A DNA stretch of 61,495 nt from contig NZ_NWSV01000032.1 in assembly GCF_002531935.1 (NCBI RefSeq), positions 1 to 61,495 on the forward strand. The letters run 5' to 3'. The notes beneath the pieces were generated by a model, which saw only the letters and a list, made by a program, of their open reading frames with translations, ran no database searches and was not told the origin of the DNA. Below, piece after piece: positions 27,802-35,548 of this stretch (the stretch's first letter is position 1; each line of letters begins with the position of its first letter). The stretch is from Rhizobium chutanense (lineage in GTDB: Bacteria; Pseudomonadota; Alphaproteobacteria; Rhizobiales; Rhizobiaceae). The position numbers and the translations under genes were made by a program.

Positions 27802-28022
27802 GATTCCCCCCTATAAATCGCTGATCTACTTCATGAAATCGAAATTCTCTCCGAATAGGATAATAGGCGCCGCCGAAAGGACGGACGTTGCTTGCTGCCA
27901 TGAAAATATAAAACGCGCCTGATCTACATATATTAGAATATTATCCTTTTAGCAACTATCTCGTCATCGCGCGAAGGTCGATTGCAACTCGCAAGAATAT
28001 GATTTCCCGGCGCCCGGAAATG
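27802..28022. other. AT-rich intergenic region
   Basis: Between the cysteine-rich gene and the next terminator, with a stretch around 27905-27950 (TATATTAGAATATTATCC) much richer in AT than the surroundings. Probably holds the promoter of the cysteine-rich gene; no small ORF is supported. Confidence 0.45.
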
Positions 28023-28024
28023 CA

Positions 28025-28046
28025 AAAAGCCCCATAAAGGGGCTTC
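28025..28046 (-). terminator. Rho-independent terminator
   Basis: Reading leftward, AAGCCCC-TTTAT-GGGGCTT followed by TTTGCA: a 7-bp GC stem plus T-run about 40 nt past the stop of the 66-aa gene that it should terminate. Confidence 0.8.
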
Positions 28047-28088
28047 TTGCGGATGGCCGGGGCATCGTCACAGAGCTTGCCGTTGGGA

Positions 28089-28289
28089 CTATGCGAAGAG
28101 ACCCTCCACTTCGGCTTCGATGTCGCTGCAGAGCTGTTCATATTCCGCAATCAATTTGCTGTTGGCCTCCGAATTGGAGCTGAAGCGATCGAGCGCGCTG
28201 GTGGCGAGCTCATAAGACTCGAACAGCTCATTGATCGTATCGTTCGAAAGGCGCCGCAACTGGTCGCGCAAAGCCGGTAGCTTGAGCAT
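28089..28289 (-). CDS. Small conserved-looking protein of unknown function
   Basis: 66 aa from ATG 28289 (MLKLPALRDQLRRLSNDTINELFESYELATSALDRF...). Mostly amphipathic helix, acidic, no membrane segment, no recognised family. A longer start at 28331 would add 14 basic residues. A clear intrinsic terminator follows, supporting a real transcription unit. Confidence 0.6.
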   Translation of the reverse strand: MLKLPALRDQLRRLSNDTINELFESYELATSALDRFSSNSEANSKLIAEYEQLCSDIEAEVEGLFA

Positions 28290-28531
28290 AAGTTTTTTCC
28301 GTCCCCGCTCTTTGTTGCGGATGGAATGCATACCGTCCTCGCCTTATGCCGTTTCAAATACATCAGATACGTAATGAGATCTGCCGCAGATCGTTCCATA
28401 CCGATGCATTTTCCGATGGATCTTTAATTGACTGCGGGTGGAAAGCACCTTGGAAAAAGGGCTGTCATACGGCGGTCGATCCCGGCCGGCCATCCGCATT
28501 CCGGTCCGGCTGGGCTGCGGGTGCAGGCATA

Positions 28532-28578
28532 GATGCTACGCGATGCTACGGGCCTTTGGAGTTTGCAGATGCTAGCTT
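28532..28578 (+). promoter_or_regulatory. Direct-repeat box and -10, copy 1 (before the lipoprotein hydrolase)
   Basis: GATGCTAC-GC-GATGCTAC at 28532-28549, two identical 8-mers at 10-bp period. The extended -10 TGC-TAGCTT follows with its hexamer at 28573-28578, exactly 23 nt after the box. The start codon of the hydrolase is about 100 bp further on. The same layout recurs at 32134-32180, 51813-51858 and 53757-53803. Confidence 0.65.
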
Positions 28579-28678
28579 AGCGACGGCCAGCGAGGCTTGT
28601 CGCGCCAAGATGCAGATTGAAAACGGGGTATCGGCCCGCGTGAAATTACTCGAGATATTTCCTCCAGGAGTTCGTTGC

Positions 28679-29893
28679 ATGAGCAGGCTCAGTCTCTTGC
28701 TGGCTTTGCTCATGCTGACGGGCTGCGGCCACCAGACCGGTGTCATGACGCCACTCGCGGCCGCGGCGCCGACACCTTCTACCGCAAAGGTCGACATGCT
28801 GGTCGCCACGACCCGCCAACCCTCCGGCGATCCGGCGACGCTTTTTAACGGTGAGCGAAGCGCCAAGCCGCATTTGACCGAGGTCTCCATCTCGATACCG
28901 ACCAACCGCAAGTCGGGAACGGTTCAGTGGCCCGAACGCCTGCCGCCCAATCCGGCAACGGACTTCGCAGTCACCCGGGTGCAGCAAGTCTCGACGATCG
29001 CCGAAGGCCGGGCCTGGTTCAGGCAGCATCCGAAAGGCGGCCACGCGCTGGTCTTCATTCATGGTTTCAACAACACCTACGAAGATTCGGTCTTTCGCCT
29101 GGCGCAAATCGTCCATGATAGCGGAATGCAGGCAACGCCGGTGCTGTTTACCTGGCCGTCGCGAGCCGAGGTCGTCGCCTACCAATACGACAAGGAAAGC
29201 ACGAATTATTCACGCACCGCCTTGGAGCAGGCCTTGCGCACATTGGCGGACGACCCGAACGTCAAGGACATAACCATTCTCGCCCACTCGATGGGAACGT
29301 GGCTGGCCATGGAATCCCTGCGTCAGATGGGAATCCGCGACGGCCACGTGAACGCGAAAATTCACAATGTCATCCTCGCCTCGCCTGATATCGACATCGA
29401 TGTCTTCGCCAAGCAATATGTCGAACTGGGTGCGCCGCGGCCGAAATTCACGATCTTCATGTCCCAGGACGACAAGGCACTGGCCGTCTCGCGGTTCATC
29501 AGCGGGCGCGTCTCACGCCTCGGAGCGATCAACCCGACGGAGGAACCTTATCGTTCAAAGCTGGAGAAGGCGGGCATCACGGCGATCGATCTGACAAAGG
29601 TCAAGGCGAAGGATAGCCTCAACCACGGCAAGTTCGCCGAGAGCCCGGAGATCGTGCAATTGATCGGCCAGCGCCTTATGACCGGGCAACCGCTGACGGA
29701 CTCAAAGGTGACCCTCGGCCAAGGGATTACGGCCGTCGTCGGAGGCACGGTGTCCACTATTGGTACTGTTGCAGCCTCCGCCGTCGCCGCACCGGCAATC
29801 ATCGTCGAGCAGCCGTTGAACCGCAACAAGCGACCAAGCGCAGCCGTGGATCAGCTTGACGACAACCTGAAATCCCAGCCGCTCACACAGTAG
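28679..29893 (+). CDS. Lipoprotein alpha/beta hydrolase (DUF900)
   Basis: 404 aa from ATG 28679 (CCAGGAG upstream). A lipoprotein signal LLLALLMLTGCGHQ predicts lipidation at about Cys16. The DUF900 hydrolase core follows: HGGFNNTYEDSVFRLAQ-type oxyanion region (HGFNNTYED), WPSRAEVVAYQYDKES, and the nucleophile elbow AHSMGTW (G-x-S-x-G variant with H-S-M-G). The C-terminal ~60 residues contain an Ala/Val-rich segment. Substrate unknown; the location implies an envelope esterase or lipase. The upstream direct-repeat box groups it with other envelope genes here. Confidence 0.82.
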   Translation: MSRLSLLLALLMLTGCGHQTGVMTPLAAAAPTPSTAKVDMLVATTRQPSGDPATLFNGERSAKPHLTEVSISIPTNRKSGTVQWPERLPPNPATDFAVTRVQQVSTIAEGRAWFRQHPKGGHALVFIHGFNNTYEDSVFRLAQIVHDSGMQATPVLFTWPSRAEVVAYQYDKESTNYSRTALEQALRTLADDPNVKDITILAHSMGTWLAMESLRQMGIRDGHVNAKIHNVILASPDIDIDVFAKQYVELGAPRPKFTIFMSQDDKALAVSRFISGRVSRLGAINPTEEPYRSKLEKAGITAIDLTKVKAKDSLNHGKFAESPEIVQLIGQRLMTGQPLTDSKVTLGQGITAVVGGTVSTIGTVAASAVAAPAIIVEQPLNRNKRPSAAVDQLDDNLKSQPLTQ

Positions 29894-30122
29894 CCGAGGG
29901 CTGGCGCAGCTTGACGAAGCCGGGATTCCTTTGCGCAGAGCACCGTATTTTACGGTAACCTACGTCCTGACGACCTGGCCTATGGAGCGGAAGAGCTATC
30001 GGCGTTGTTTCACTTCATATTCGGCAGCAGCCAATGGCTGGATCATATTCGGCTGGGCGACCGCGCTGATGATGGCAATCATTCAGCGCCTGTATTTCCG
30101 TTCCGGCACGTAGGATAAACCG

Positions 30123-31268
30123 TCAGGACGGCACGGCAGGCGGCAAGAGAAACAGCGTGAGCCCGAAAATCGCATAGACGGCCAACGCCATGACGCCCAT
30201 ATACCAGACACCGCGACCGCCATTGGACAGGAAGGTCGCCGCCATGGTGGCGATCAGCATCATCGTGACCGCGCCGGGCCAGAATTGCAGTGACATCGGT
30301 TCGGGGCCGAGGAAATAGCTGACGATCACCAGGATCGGCGCGACGAAGAGCGCGATCTGTGCGGCACTGCCCAATGCGATGCCGACACTGAGATCGAGGC
30401 GGTTGGCGCGCGCGGCCGAAAACGCAGTCGTCATTTCCGCCGCTCCGCCGACCAGCGCAACGACAATGAAGCCCACGAAAGCGGGCGTCATACCGAGGCG
30501 GTCGGCCGCTCCCTGAACCGAGCCGACGAAGATTTCACTGATCAGCGCGACGAAAAGCGTAACGACGACAAGGATGACGATGCTGACGGTGAGCGGCCAG
30601 GAGCTGTGACCCTCCTCGGCGTCGCTCGCGCTTGCAAACAGTTCACGGTGCGTTTTCAGGGAAAACAGCATGCCCATCGCGTAGACGGCGATGAGCAGCA
30701 CAGCCAGGCCCAGACTCAATTTCTGCGAAACGACGGATGTTTGATCGACATCGCTGATGATCGACGGCACCATGATGGCGACGGTCGCCAGGAACAGCAG
30801 GCAGGCCTGGAAGCGCGCATTGACCCGGTTGAACTCCTGTACATGATGCTTCAGGCCTCCGAAGAGAAATGCGCCCCCCAGCATGAACAGGGTGTTGGTG
30901 ACGATGGCTCCGGCAAGTGATGCCTTGACCAGCAGATACTGGCCGGCCGGCAAGGCAGCCAGCGAGATCACCAGTTCGGTCAGGTTTCCGAGAGTGGCAT
31001 TGAGCAAGCCTCCGACCGCATCTCCGGTCCGCGCGGAGACCGCCTCGGTTGCGCGGCTTAAAAGCATTGCCAGGGGCACGATCGCACAGACCGACATCGC
31101 AAAAAGCAGCGTATGCGCCTGCGGAGACGTCTGTTCCAGCACAATGACAAGCGGAACGAAGACAATCAGCATCAGCAACGGTGCTTGCCGAACCTCAGCC
31201 ACTGCGGCCCTCGTTATCACAGCGATGCGCGATGGCGTGATCGCGTCTCCCTGCTCAAGATTAGACAT
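30123..31268 (-). CDS. caxA: Calcium/proton antiporter of the CAX family
   Basis: Ca2+/H+ exchanger, 381 aa from ATG 31268, about eleven transmembrane helices. Both CAX alpha-repeats are visible: NATLGNLTELVISLAAL (about residue 90-106) and GFIVVALVGGAAEMTTAFSAA (about residue 265-285), with the acidic stretch SDAEEGHSS between halves. A FixK/FNR-type box centred 41-42 bp from a plausible start site lies upstream. It is downstream of the FixJ-like gene in the same direction, with a 175-bp gap and its own promoter. Confidence 0.92.
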   Translation of the reverse strand: MSNLEQGDAITPSRIAVITRAAVAEVRQAPLLMLIVFVPLVIVLEQTSPQAHTLLFAMSVCAIVPLAMLLSRATEAVSARTGDAVGGLLNATLGNLTELVISLAALPAGQYLLVKASLAGAIVTNTLFMLGGAFLFGGLKHHVQEFNRVNARFQACLLFLATVAIMVPSIISDVDQTSVVSQKLSLGLAVLLIAVYAMGMLFSLKTHRELFASASDAEEGHSSWPLTVSIVILVVVTLFVALISEIFVGSVQGAADRLGMTPAFVGFIVVALVGGAAEMTTAFSAARANRLDLSVGIALGSAAQIALFVAPILVIVSYFLGPEPMSLQFWPGAVTMMLIATMAATFLSNGGRGVWYMGVMALAVYAIFGLTLFLLPPAVPS

Positions 31269-31330
31269 GGCAATCCTCGTCTCCCGGGCCCTGTCTCCCA
31301 GGCCCCGTCTCTCAGACTGTCCCTTGGACA

Positions 31331-31372
31331 AGCATAAGGAAAGGCCGGCCTTCGCGCATTGATCACGGTCAA
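31331..31372 (-). promoter_or_regulatory. FixK/FNR box (anaerobox) of caxA
   Basis: TTGAT-CACG-GTCAA at 31359-31372. On the minus strand a -10 candidate TATGCT lies at 31336-31331, placing the box centre about 41.5 bp before the predicted start: the class II FNR/FixK position. Confidence 0.7.
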
Positions 31373-31443
31373 ATGTTGAAGCATGTCGCGCAAAATTGGG
31401 CGGCGGTTGCGCCAGCGGCGTGCGTAAGGCGGCACCTCGGATT

Positions 31444-32076
31444 TCAACTGGCGGATCGCAGCCAGGTGTTGCCTGAAGGCCTGAGCGGGATCACCATTTT
31501 CATAAGCTGAGGGAGATTGCGGGCCTTCATCTTTGCCATGACATTCGCCCGATGAACTTCGACGGTGCGTGCGCTGATGCCGAGTTCAAAAGCAATCTGC
31601 TTGTTTTGAAGCCCATCGACGATCCCGCTCAGCACCTGCTGCTCGCGCTGAGTCAATTGGTGAATACGCGCCAGCACGACTTCGTCACGCTGTTCTTCGG
31701 ATATATCAGAATGCGCCGTCGCTTCCTTGATTGCGGCGATGAGAACATCGTCCTTGAAAGGTTTTTCAATGAAGTCGACGGCGCCCGCCTTCATGGCCTG
31801 AACCGCCAGGGCAATATCCCCGTCACCGCTGATGACGATGGCCGGTATGCCGTTGTGGCGCGCCTTCAGACATTCCAGCAGTTCGACGCCGTCAACGCCT
31901 TGCATCGGGAGTTCCGTCAGCAGGCAACACTTTCCCTCCGACAGAGGCTGATCCAGAAACGCGGCAGCAGAGGTATGCGCGCGGACCGCAAAGCCGGCGC
32001 AGACGAGCAGGAAAGTCAGAGACTTTCGGACCTCTTCTTCATCATCGACGATGTGTACGGTGATGTCGTTTTGCAT
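31444..32076 (-). CDS. FixJ-like response regulator with Glu at the phosphoacceptor site
   Basis: 210 aa, co-linear with FixJ over its whole length. The N-terminal receiver has VHIVDDEEEVRKSL (acidic pocket), switch Ser in VISGDGD, and EKPF with Lys. The phosphoacceptor motif, normally TDLRMP in FixJ, reads TELPMQ, so residue 55 is Glu. The LuxR-type HTH (QLTQREQQVLSGIVDGLQNKQIAFELGISARTVEVH) is intact. No histidine kinase is encoded nearby. Glu may mimic phospho-Asp and give signal-independent activity. The direct-repeat promoter box 3 is upstream. Confidence 0.9.
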   Translation of the reverse strand: MQNDITVHIVDDEEEVRKSLTFLLVCAGFAVRAHTSAAAFLDQPLSEGKCCLLTELPMQGVDGVELLECLKARHNGIPAIVISGDGDIALAVQAMKAGAVDFIEKPFKDDVLIAAIKEATAHSDISEEQRDEVVLARIHQLTQREQQVLSGIVDGLQNKQIAFELGISARTVEVHRANVMAKMKARNLPQLMKMVIPLRPSGNTWLRSAS

Positions 32077-32133
32077 GAACCCTCGCCCGCAGCGCATCCG
32101 GCCAGGGACGGCCTGAATAAATACCACAGCCAA

Positions 32134-32180
32134 AGACTAGCACCGTCAGGCTGTAAGTGCCTGTAGCATCACGTAAGCTC
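32134..32180 (-). promoter_or_regulatory. Direct-repeat box and -10, copy 2 (before the FixJ-like gene)
   Basis: On the minus strand GAGCTTAC-GT-GATGCTAC (32180-32163), then 23 nt, then -10 TAGTCT (32139-32134) preceded by TGC. It sits only 18 bp beyond the stop of the winged-helix paralog A and about 90 bp before the FixJ-like ATG. Confidence 0.65.
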
Positions 32181-32198
32181 TTGCGATGTAGGTTGACG

Positions 32199-33143
32199 TT
32201 ACTGCCGGCTGGATATCGCGTCGGCGATCTGCCGGGCGACTTCCTCCTGGACGTCGAGAATGCTTCGGCCCTCGAAGGTTCTGTCATAAGCGCCTGTCCA
32301 GGTTACGGTGCCGTCGGCGCGATCGACCAGCCGGATTTGGACATGCAGCCTGGAGCCTTCCGTTCCCAGGCTTCCCTGCAGAGAAAGTTGCGGTCGGTTT
32401 GACGCGACGATCTGCGTTTGCGGACCGGCAGCCTTGACGATCACGGAGTTTATCTTCGTCAGCTGCGCGATCACTTCGTCCGTCAGTCCCTTGGCAATGT
32501 CGACATCGCCGTTTTGGCGACCTGTGCCGACCAGAGGTTCCACGAGGATCTCAGCCTTCAATTCATCTCCCTTGGACGAGACGGTGGCGACGGCGGGGGT
32601 GGAGGAGCCGAAAAGTCCTTCGAGCGGTCGTATCAGAGAAAGGATCGCCACAAGACCAAGGACAAGCGGCACGCCGATCGGCAGGAGGAGGTCTCGATAG
32701 GATGATGGCTTCTGTTGTGCCGCTAACGTGTGCCGACGATTGTCCTTTGGCTCGGAACGATTTTCTGGTGAGATGGCCGGCTGCCTTACGATAAAGCTCG
32801 GTACGTATCGGCCCTTGGGAATGGTGATCTGGATTGGATCGTCTCGCCCGACCACCAGATAATAACGCTCCAGAGCCCGGCGGATACGCCCTGCCTCGAT
32901 GCGAACGACCGGGTCGTTTTGCGCATCGAAGGACGCATCCCGGCCGAAGACCGCCTGGGCAATTGCGTAGGCTTTCAGGTTCGTCTCCCGTCCTGCCAGG
33001 GTTTCGGCGACAATATATGCCAGAAACCGCCGGCTGCGGTCCGGAGCCTGGAATTCCACGCTAGATAGGATGCGATCAAGCTGATCACGGACCCTTGCTG
33101 GGTCCGCTGTCGGATCGTCGCCTTGCCCGCCCTGCGAGCCCAT
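32199..33143 (-). CDS. Membrane-anchored winged-helix protein, paralog A (no TPR)
   Basis: 314 aa. Residues ~18-116 form a DNA-binding-like winged helix: LKAYAIAQAVFGRDASF, the helix DPVVRIEAGRIRRALERYY and a wing ITIPKGRYVPSF, the layout of OmpR/CadC domains. A single transmembrane segment (~151-171) follows, then a C-terminal TolB/FlgO-like domain (~195-312, LVEPLVGTGRQNGDVDIAKGLTDEVIAQLTK...). This is a CadC/ToxR-like topology. It is paralogous to the 607-aa protein at 51900-53723 but lacks the TPR region. A promoter box abuts its 3' end. Confidence 0.75.
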   Translation of the reverse strand: MGSQGGQGDDPTADPARVRDQLDRILSSVEFQAPDRSRRFLAYIVAETLAGRETNLKAYAIAQAVFGRDASFDAQNDPVVRIEAGRIRRALERYYLVVGRDDPIQITIPKGRYVPSFIVRQPAISPENRSEPKDNRRHTLAAQQKPSSYRDLLLPIGVPLVLGLVAILSLIRPLEGLFGSSTPAVATVSSKGDELKAEILVEPLVGTGRQNGDVDIAKGLTDEVIAQLTKINSVIVKAAGPQTQIVASNRPQLSLQGSLGTEGSRLHVQIRLVDRADGTVTWTGAYDRTFEGRSILDVQEEVARQIADAISSRQ

Positions 33144-33224
33144 CGCGCCCTCCCGTGACCACGTCGTTTGACCTCACCGGTGCTCGATGACGACGCTTGT
33201 CGCTTGGCAGCCTTGCGCCTCTTA

Positions 33225-34151
33225 TCATTCCGGCAAGGCAGTCTGGCGGAAAAAAGTCTCGATCGGTTCGTCCGGCGGGCCAAACCAGGTCGTGAAGAAC
33301 GCCCGGAATTCCGGGGCGGCATAGGTGAGACTCAGCGCTCGATCGACGCTGAGCCTGAAGTCCTCATCGCTCCGGGCCATCTCGAGGGCCAGGGGCTGGA
33401 AGGTAAAATGGCGCTTCAGAACAATGAGGTTGCCGGAATCATCGCTGCGTGCCGCAGCATCCATCAGCAGCGACATGTCGCCGAACAGCACCGCCGAGCT
33501 TCCGTCGCGAACGCGGTCGATGCCCTGCTGGTAGTTGTTGACCGCCACTGTCGTTGCAGCCAGCTGGAAGGTCTCGATCCTGTCGGAGAGCCACCGTTCA
33601 CTGGCGGTTCCGGCAATCGCCGAAAAGGTCTTGTGCTCAAGGATCGTGCGCGCCGGAGAGCCGCGCCAGATCGGCCGGCTCGACGGCTGCCCATATTCCA
33701 GCACTTCGCGCAAGGCCACCGGCGCACTTGCCCTCAGCAGCGCGCCCGTGCCGCTCGGAAAGATCGGGAGCGAGAACGAAACCTCCTGTCGGCGGCTGAT
33801 CGTTACCGGCTCGGCCGCACAGACGAGATCCACCACGCCGTCCTGGATGGCCCGCGGCCGGGCATCGTTGCCGAGAGGAACCCATTCTATGTTCAACTGC
33901 GAGAGTTTCAGTTCCGCCCCCACGCTGTCGGCGATCTTGTTGCAAAGCGCCACCGCATAGCCGTCGGGCGCACCCTGATCCGACTTGAACGAAAACGGCC
34001 TTGCATCGGGATCGTAACCGAGCTTCAGCGAACTGCTGCTGCGGATACGGTCCAGCGTCTGTGCGGCAACCGGGGTAAAGGCGGCTGTCGCCAGCGCACC
34101 GATGAAGATGGAGGCGGCAATCGCTGTCCACCGCCCTTTGCTGATTGGCAT
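33225..34151 (-). CDS. Amino-acid-type ABC transporter substrate-binding protein
   Basis: 308 aa with a Sec signal peptide (AASIFIGALATAAFTPVAA-QT) and a family 3 solute-binding domain: LKLGYDPDARPFSF, GYAVALCNKIAD, and a DLVCAAEPVTISRRQEVSFSLPIF segment. No permease or ATPase is adjacent; it lies 18 bp after the PotE-like antiporter gene and is probably the last gene of the decarboxylase operon. It may sense or scavenge an amino acid or polyamine (inference). Confidence 0.85.
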   Translation of the reverse strand: MPISKGRWTAIAASIFIGALATAAFTPVAAQTLDRIRSSSSLKLGYDPDARPFSFKSDQGAPDGYAVALCNKIADSVGAELKLSQLNIEWVPLGNDARPRAIQDGVVDLVCAAEPVTISRRQEVSFSLPIFPSGTGALLRASAPVALREVLEYGQPSSRPIWRGSPARTILEHKTFSAIAGTASERWLSDRIETFQLAATTVAVNNYQQGIDRVRDGSSAVLFGDMSLLMDAAARSDDSGNLIVLKRHFTFQPLALEMARSDEDFRLSVDRALSLTYAAPEFRAFFTTWFGPPDEPIETFFRQTALPE

Positions 34152-34169
34152 GGTTCTTCCTCCCCTGCA

Positions 34170-35528
34170 CTATTCTGCCGGCACGCGGTTCGCGCCGTTT
34201 GCAAAGCGCGGTGCGATCAGCCCGTAAATGATGAAACCGAGACCCGTGACCAGCATGCCGCCAAGCACGGCGTCCTTGCCGGAGGCGTAGATGGCGAACA
34301 CGCTGTAGAGCATGCCGACAAGGGCAATGGCGGCGTTGAGCCGGTATTTCGCCTGCGGCACGCGCGCCGCCTTCATGATGACGAAGAGCGAAGACAGCGC
34401 GATGATGTATGGCAGCACATTGGTGACAACGGCGAGGTTGACGAGAGCGGAAAACTGTTCGCTGAGGGTCGGCGATATCGTCATCAGCGCCAGGCCCGTC
34501 TGCACGACGCCGAGGATGATCATCCCCTGGACCGGCGCCCCCATCTCGTTCACCCGTGAAAACACGGTAGGGAACATCCGCTCTTCCGCAGCCGTGCGCG
34601 CCGTTTGCGCGATGGTGAACTGCCATCCGAGAAGCGAGCCCAGGCAGGCAAGCACGGCAAGCGCCATGATGATCGAACCGATCGTCGGATTGAACATCGT
34701 GGCATAGGCGAGCGCGAACGGACCGGTCGATGCGGCGAGATCGGCATTCGGCACGATGCCTTGAATGACCGTCGTCGACAGGATGTAGATGACGGCGGCC
34801 CCGAGAGTGCCGAACATGCAGGCGAGCGGCACATCCCGCTTCGGGTTTTCCACGGCATCCGAATTCTGTGCAGCCGATTCCATGCCGAGGAAGGCCCAGA
34901 GCGTCAGGGAAATGCTCGATCCCATCCCCTGCCCGAGCGACAGTCCCTGCGGGTTCCAGGCGGCGGCAAAGGTGCTGGAACTGAACCAGAGCCATCCGAT
35001 GATCGACAGCAGTCCGACCGGCAGGATAACGCCCCATACCGTGACCGAGCCGATGCGCCCGGTGATGCGCGGACCGCCGAAATTGGCGGCCGTCGTCAGC
35101 CAGAGAAGAATGATCAGAGCCAGGCAGGTCATGATAGGCGTCGAGGTCAGCACCGGAAAAAACCCTGCGAGGTAACCGACGGCGGAGATGCCGATGGCGA
35201 CATTGCCGATCGCAAGCGACAGAAAATACAGGAAGAACACCATAAAATAGCCGTCCTTCCCATAGGCGTCCTCGGCATAGGCCGACATGCCGCCGGGGCG
35301 CTGATTGAACAGCCCGGCCTGCGCGAATCCATAGGCGATCGCCATCGAGCCGACAGCCGTCACGATCCAGGAGAGCAGCGAGATCGCCCCGACCTGCGCC
35401 ATGTTGGCGGGCAGCATGATGATGCCCGACCCCATCATGTTGACGGCGACGATGAAGGTGAGCTGCACCAGATTCATCTTCTTCTTGGCCGTAGCCTCGG
35501 TCGCGAGATGCATTGTGTTGTCGGTCAT
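34170..35528 (-). CDS. potE: Putrescine:ornithine antiporter, PotE-like
   Basis: APC-superfamily exchanger, 452 aa, about 12 helices. The TM1 motif MMGSGIIMLPANMAQVG and following SWIVTAVGSMAIAYGFAQAGLFNQRPGGMSAYAE match PotE closely, including the TM3 Gly/Tyr region. It directly follows the SpeF-like gene (20-bp gap), reproducing the speF-potE pair of enterobacteria, where decarboxylation plus antiport consumes protons and generates membrane potential under acid. Confidence 0.9.
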   Translation of the reverse strand: MTDNTMHLATEATAKKKMNLVQLTFIVAVNMMGSGIIMLPANMAQVGAISLLSWIVTAVGSMAIAYGFAQAGLFNQRPGGMSAYAEDAYGKDGYFMVFFLYFLSLAIGNVAIGISAVGYLAGFFPVLTSTPIMTCLALIILLWLTTAANFGGPRITGRIGSVTVWGVILPVGLLSIIGWLWFSSSTFAAAWNPQGLSLGQGMGSSISLTLWAFLGMESAAQNSDAVENPKRDVPLACMFGTLGAAVIYILSTTVIQGIVPNADLAASTGPFALAYATMFNPTIGSIIMALAVLACLGSLLGWQFTIAQTARTAAEERMFPTVFSRVNEMGAPVQGMIILGVVQTGLALMTISPTLSEQFSALVNLAVVTNVLPYIIALSSLFVIMKAARVPQAKYRLNAAIALVGMLYSVFAIYASGKDAVLGGMLVTGLGFIIYGLIAPRFANGANRVPAE

Positions 35529-35548
35529 GATGAAATCCTCCCTACCCC

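Noticed and set aside
29931..30113. Possible 60-aa protein with a hydrophobic C-terminal half
   Set aside because: No RBS, no homology recognised, overlaps nothing but is too short and odd in composition; possibly a gene remnant.
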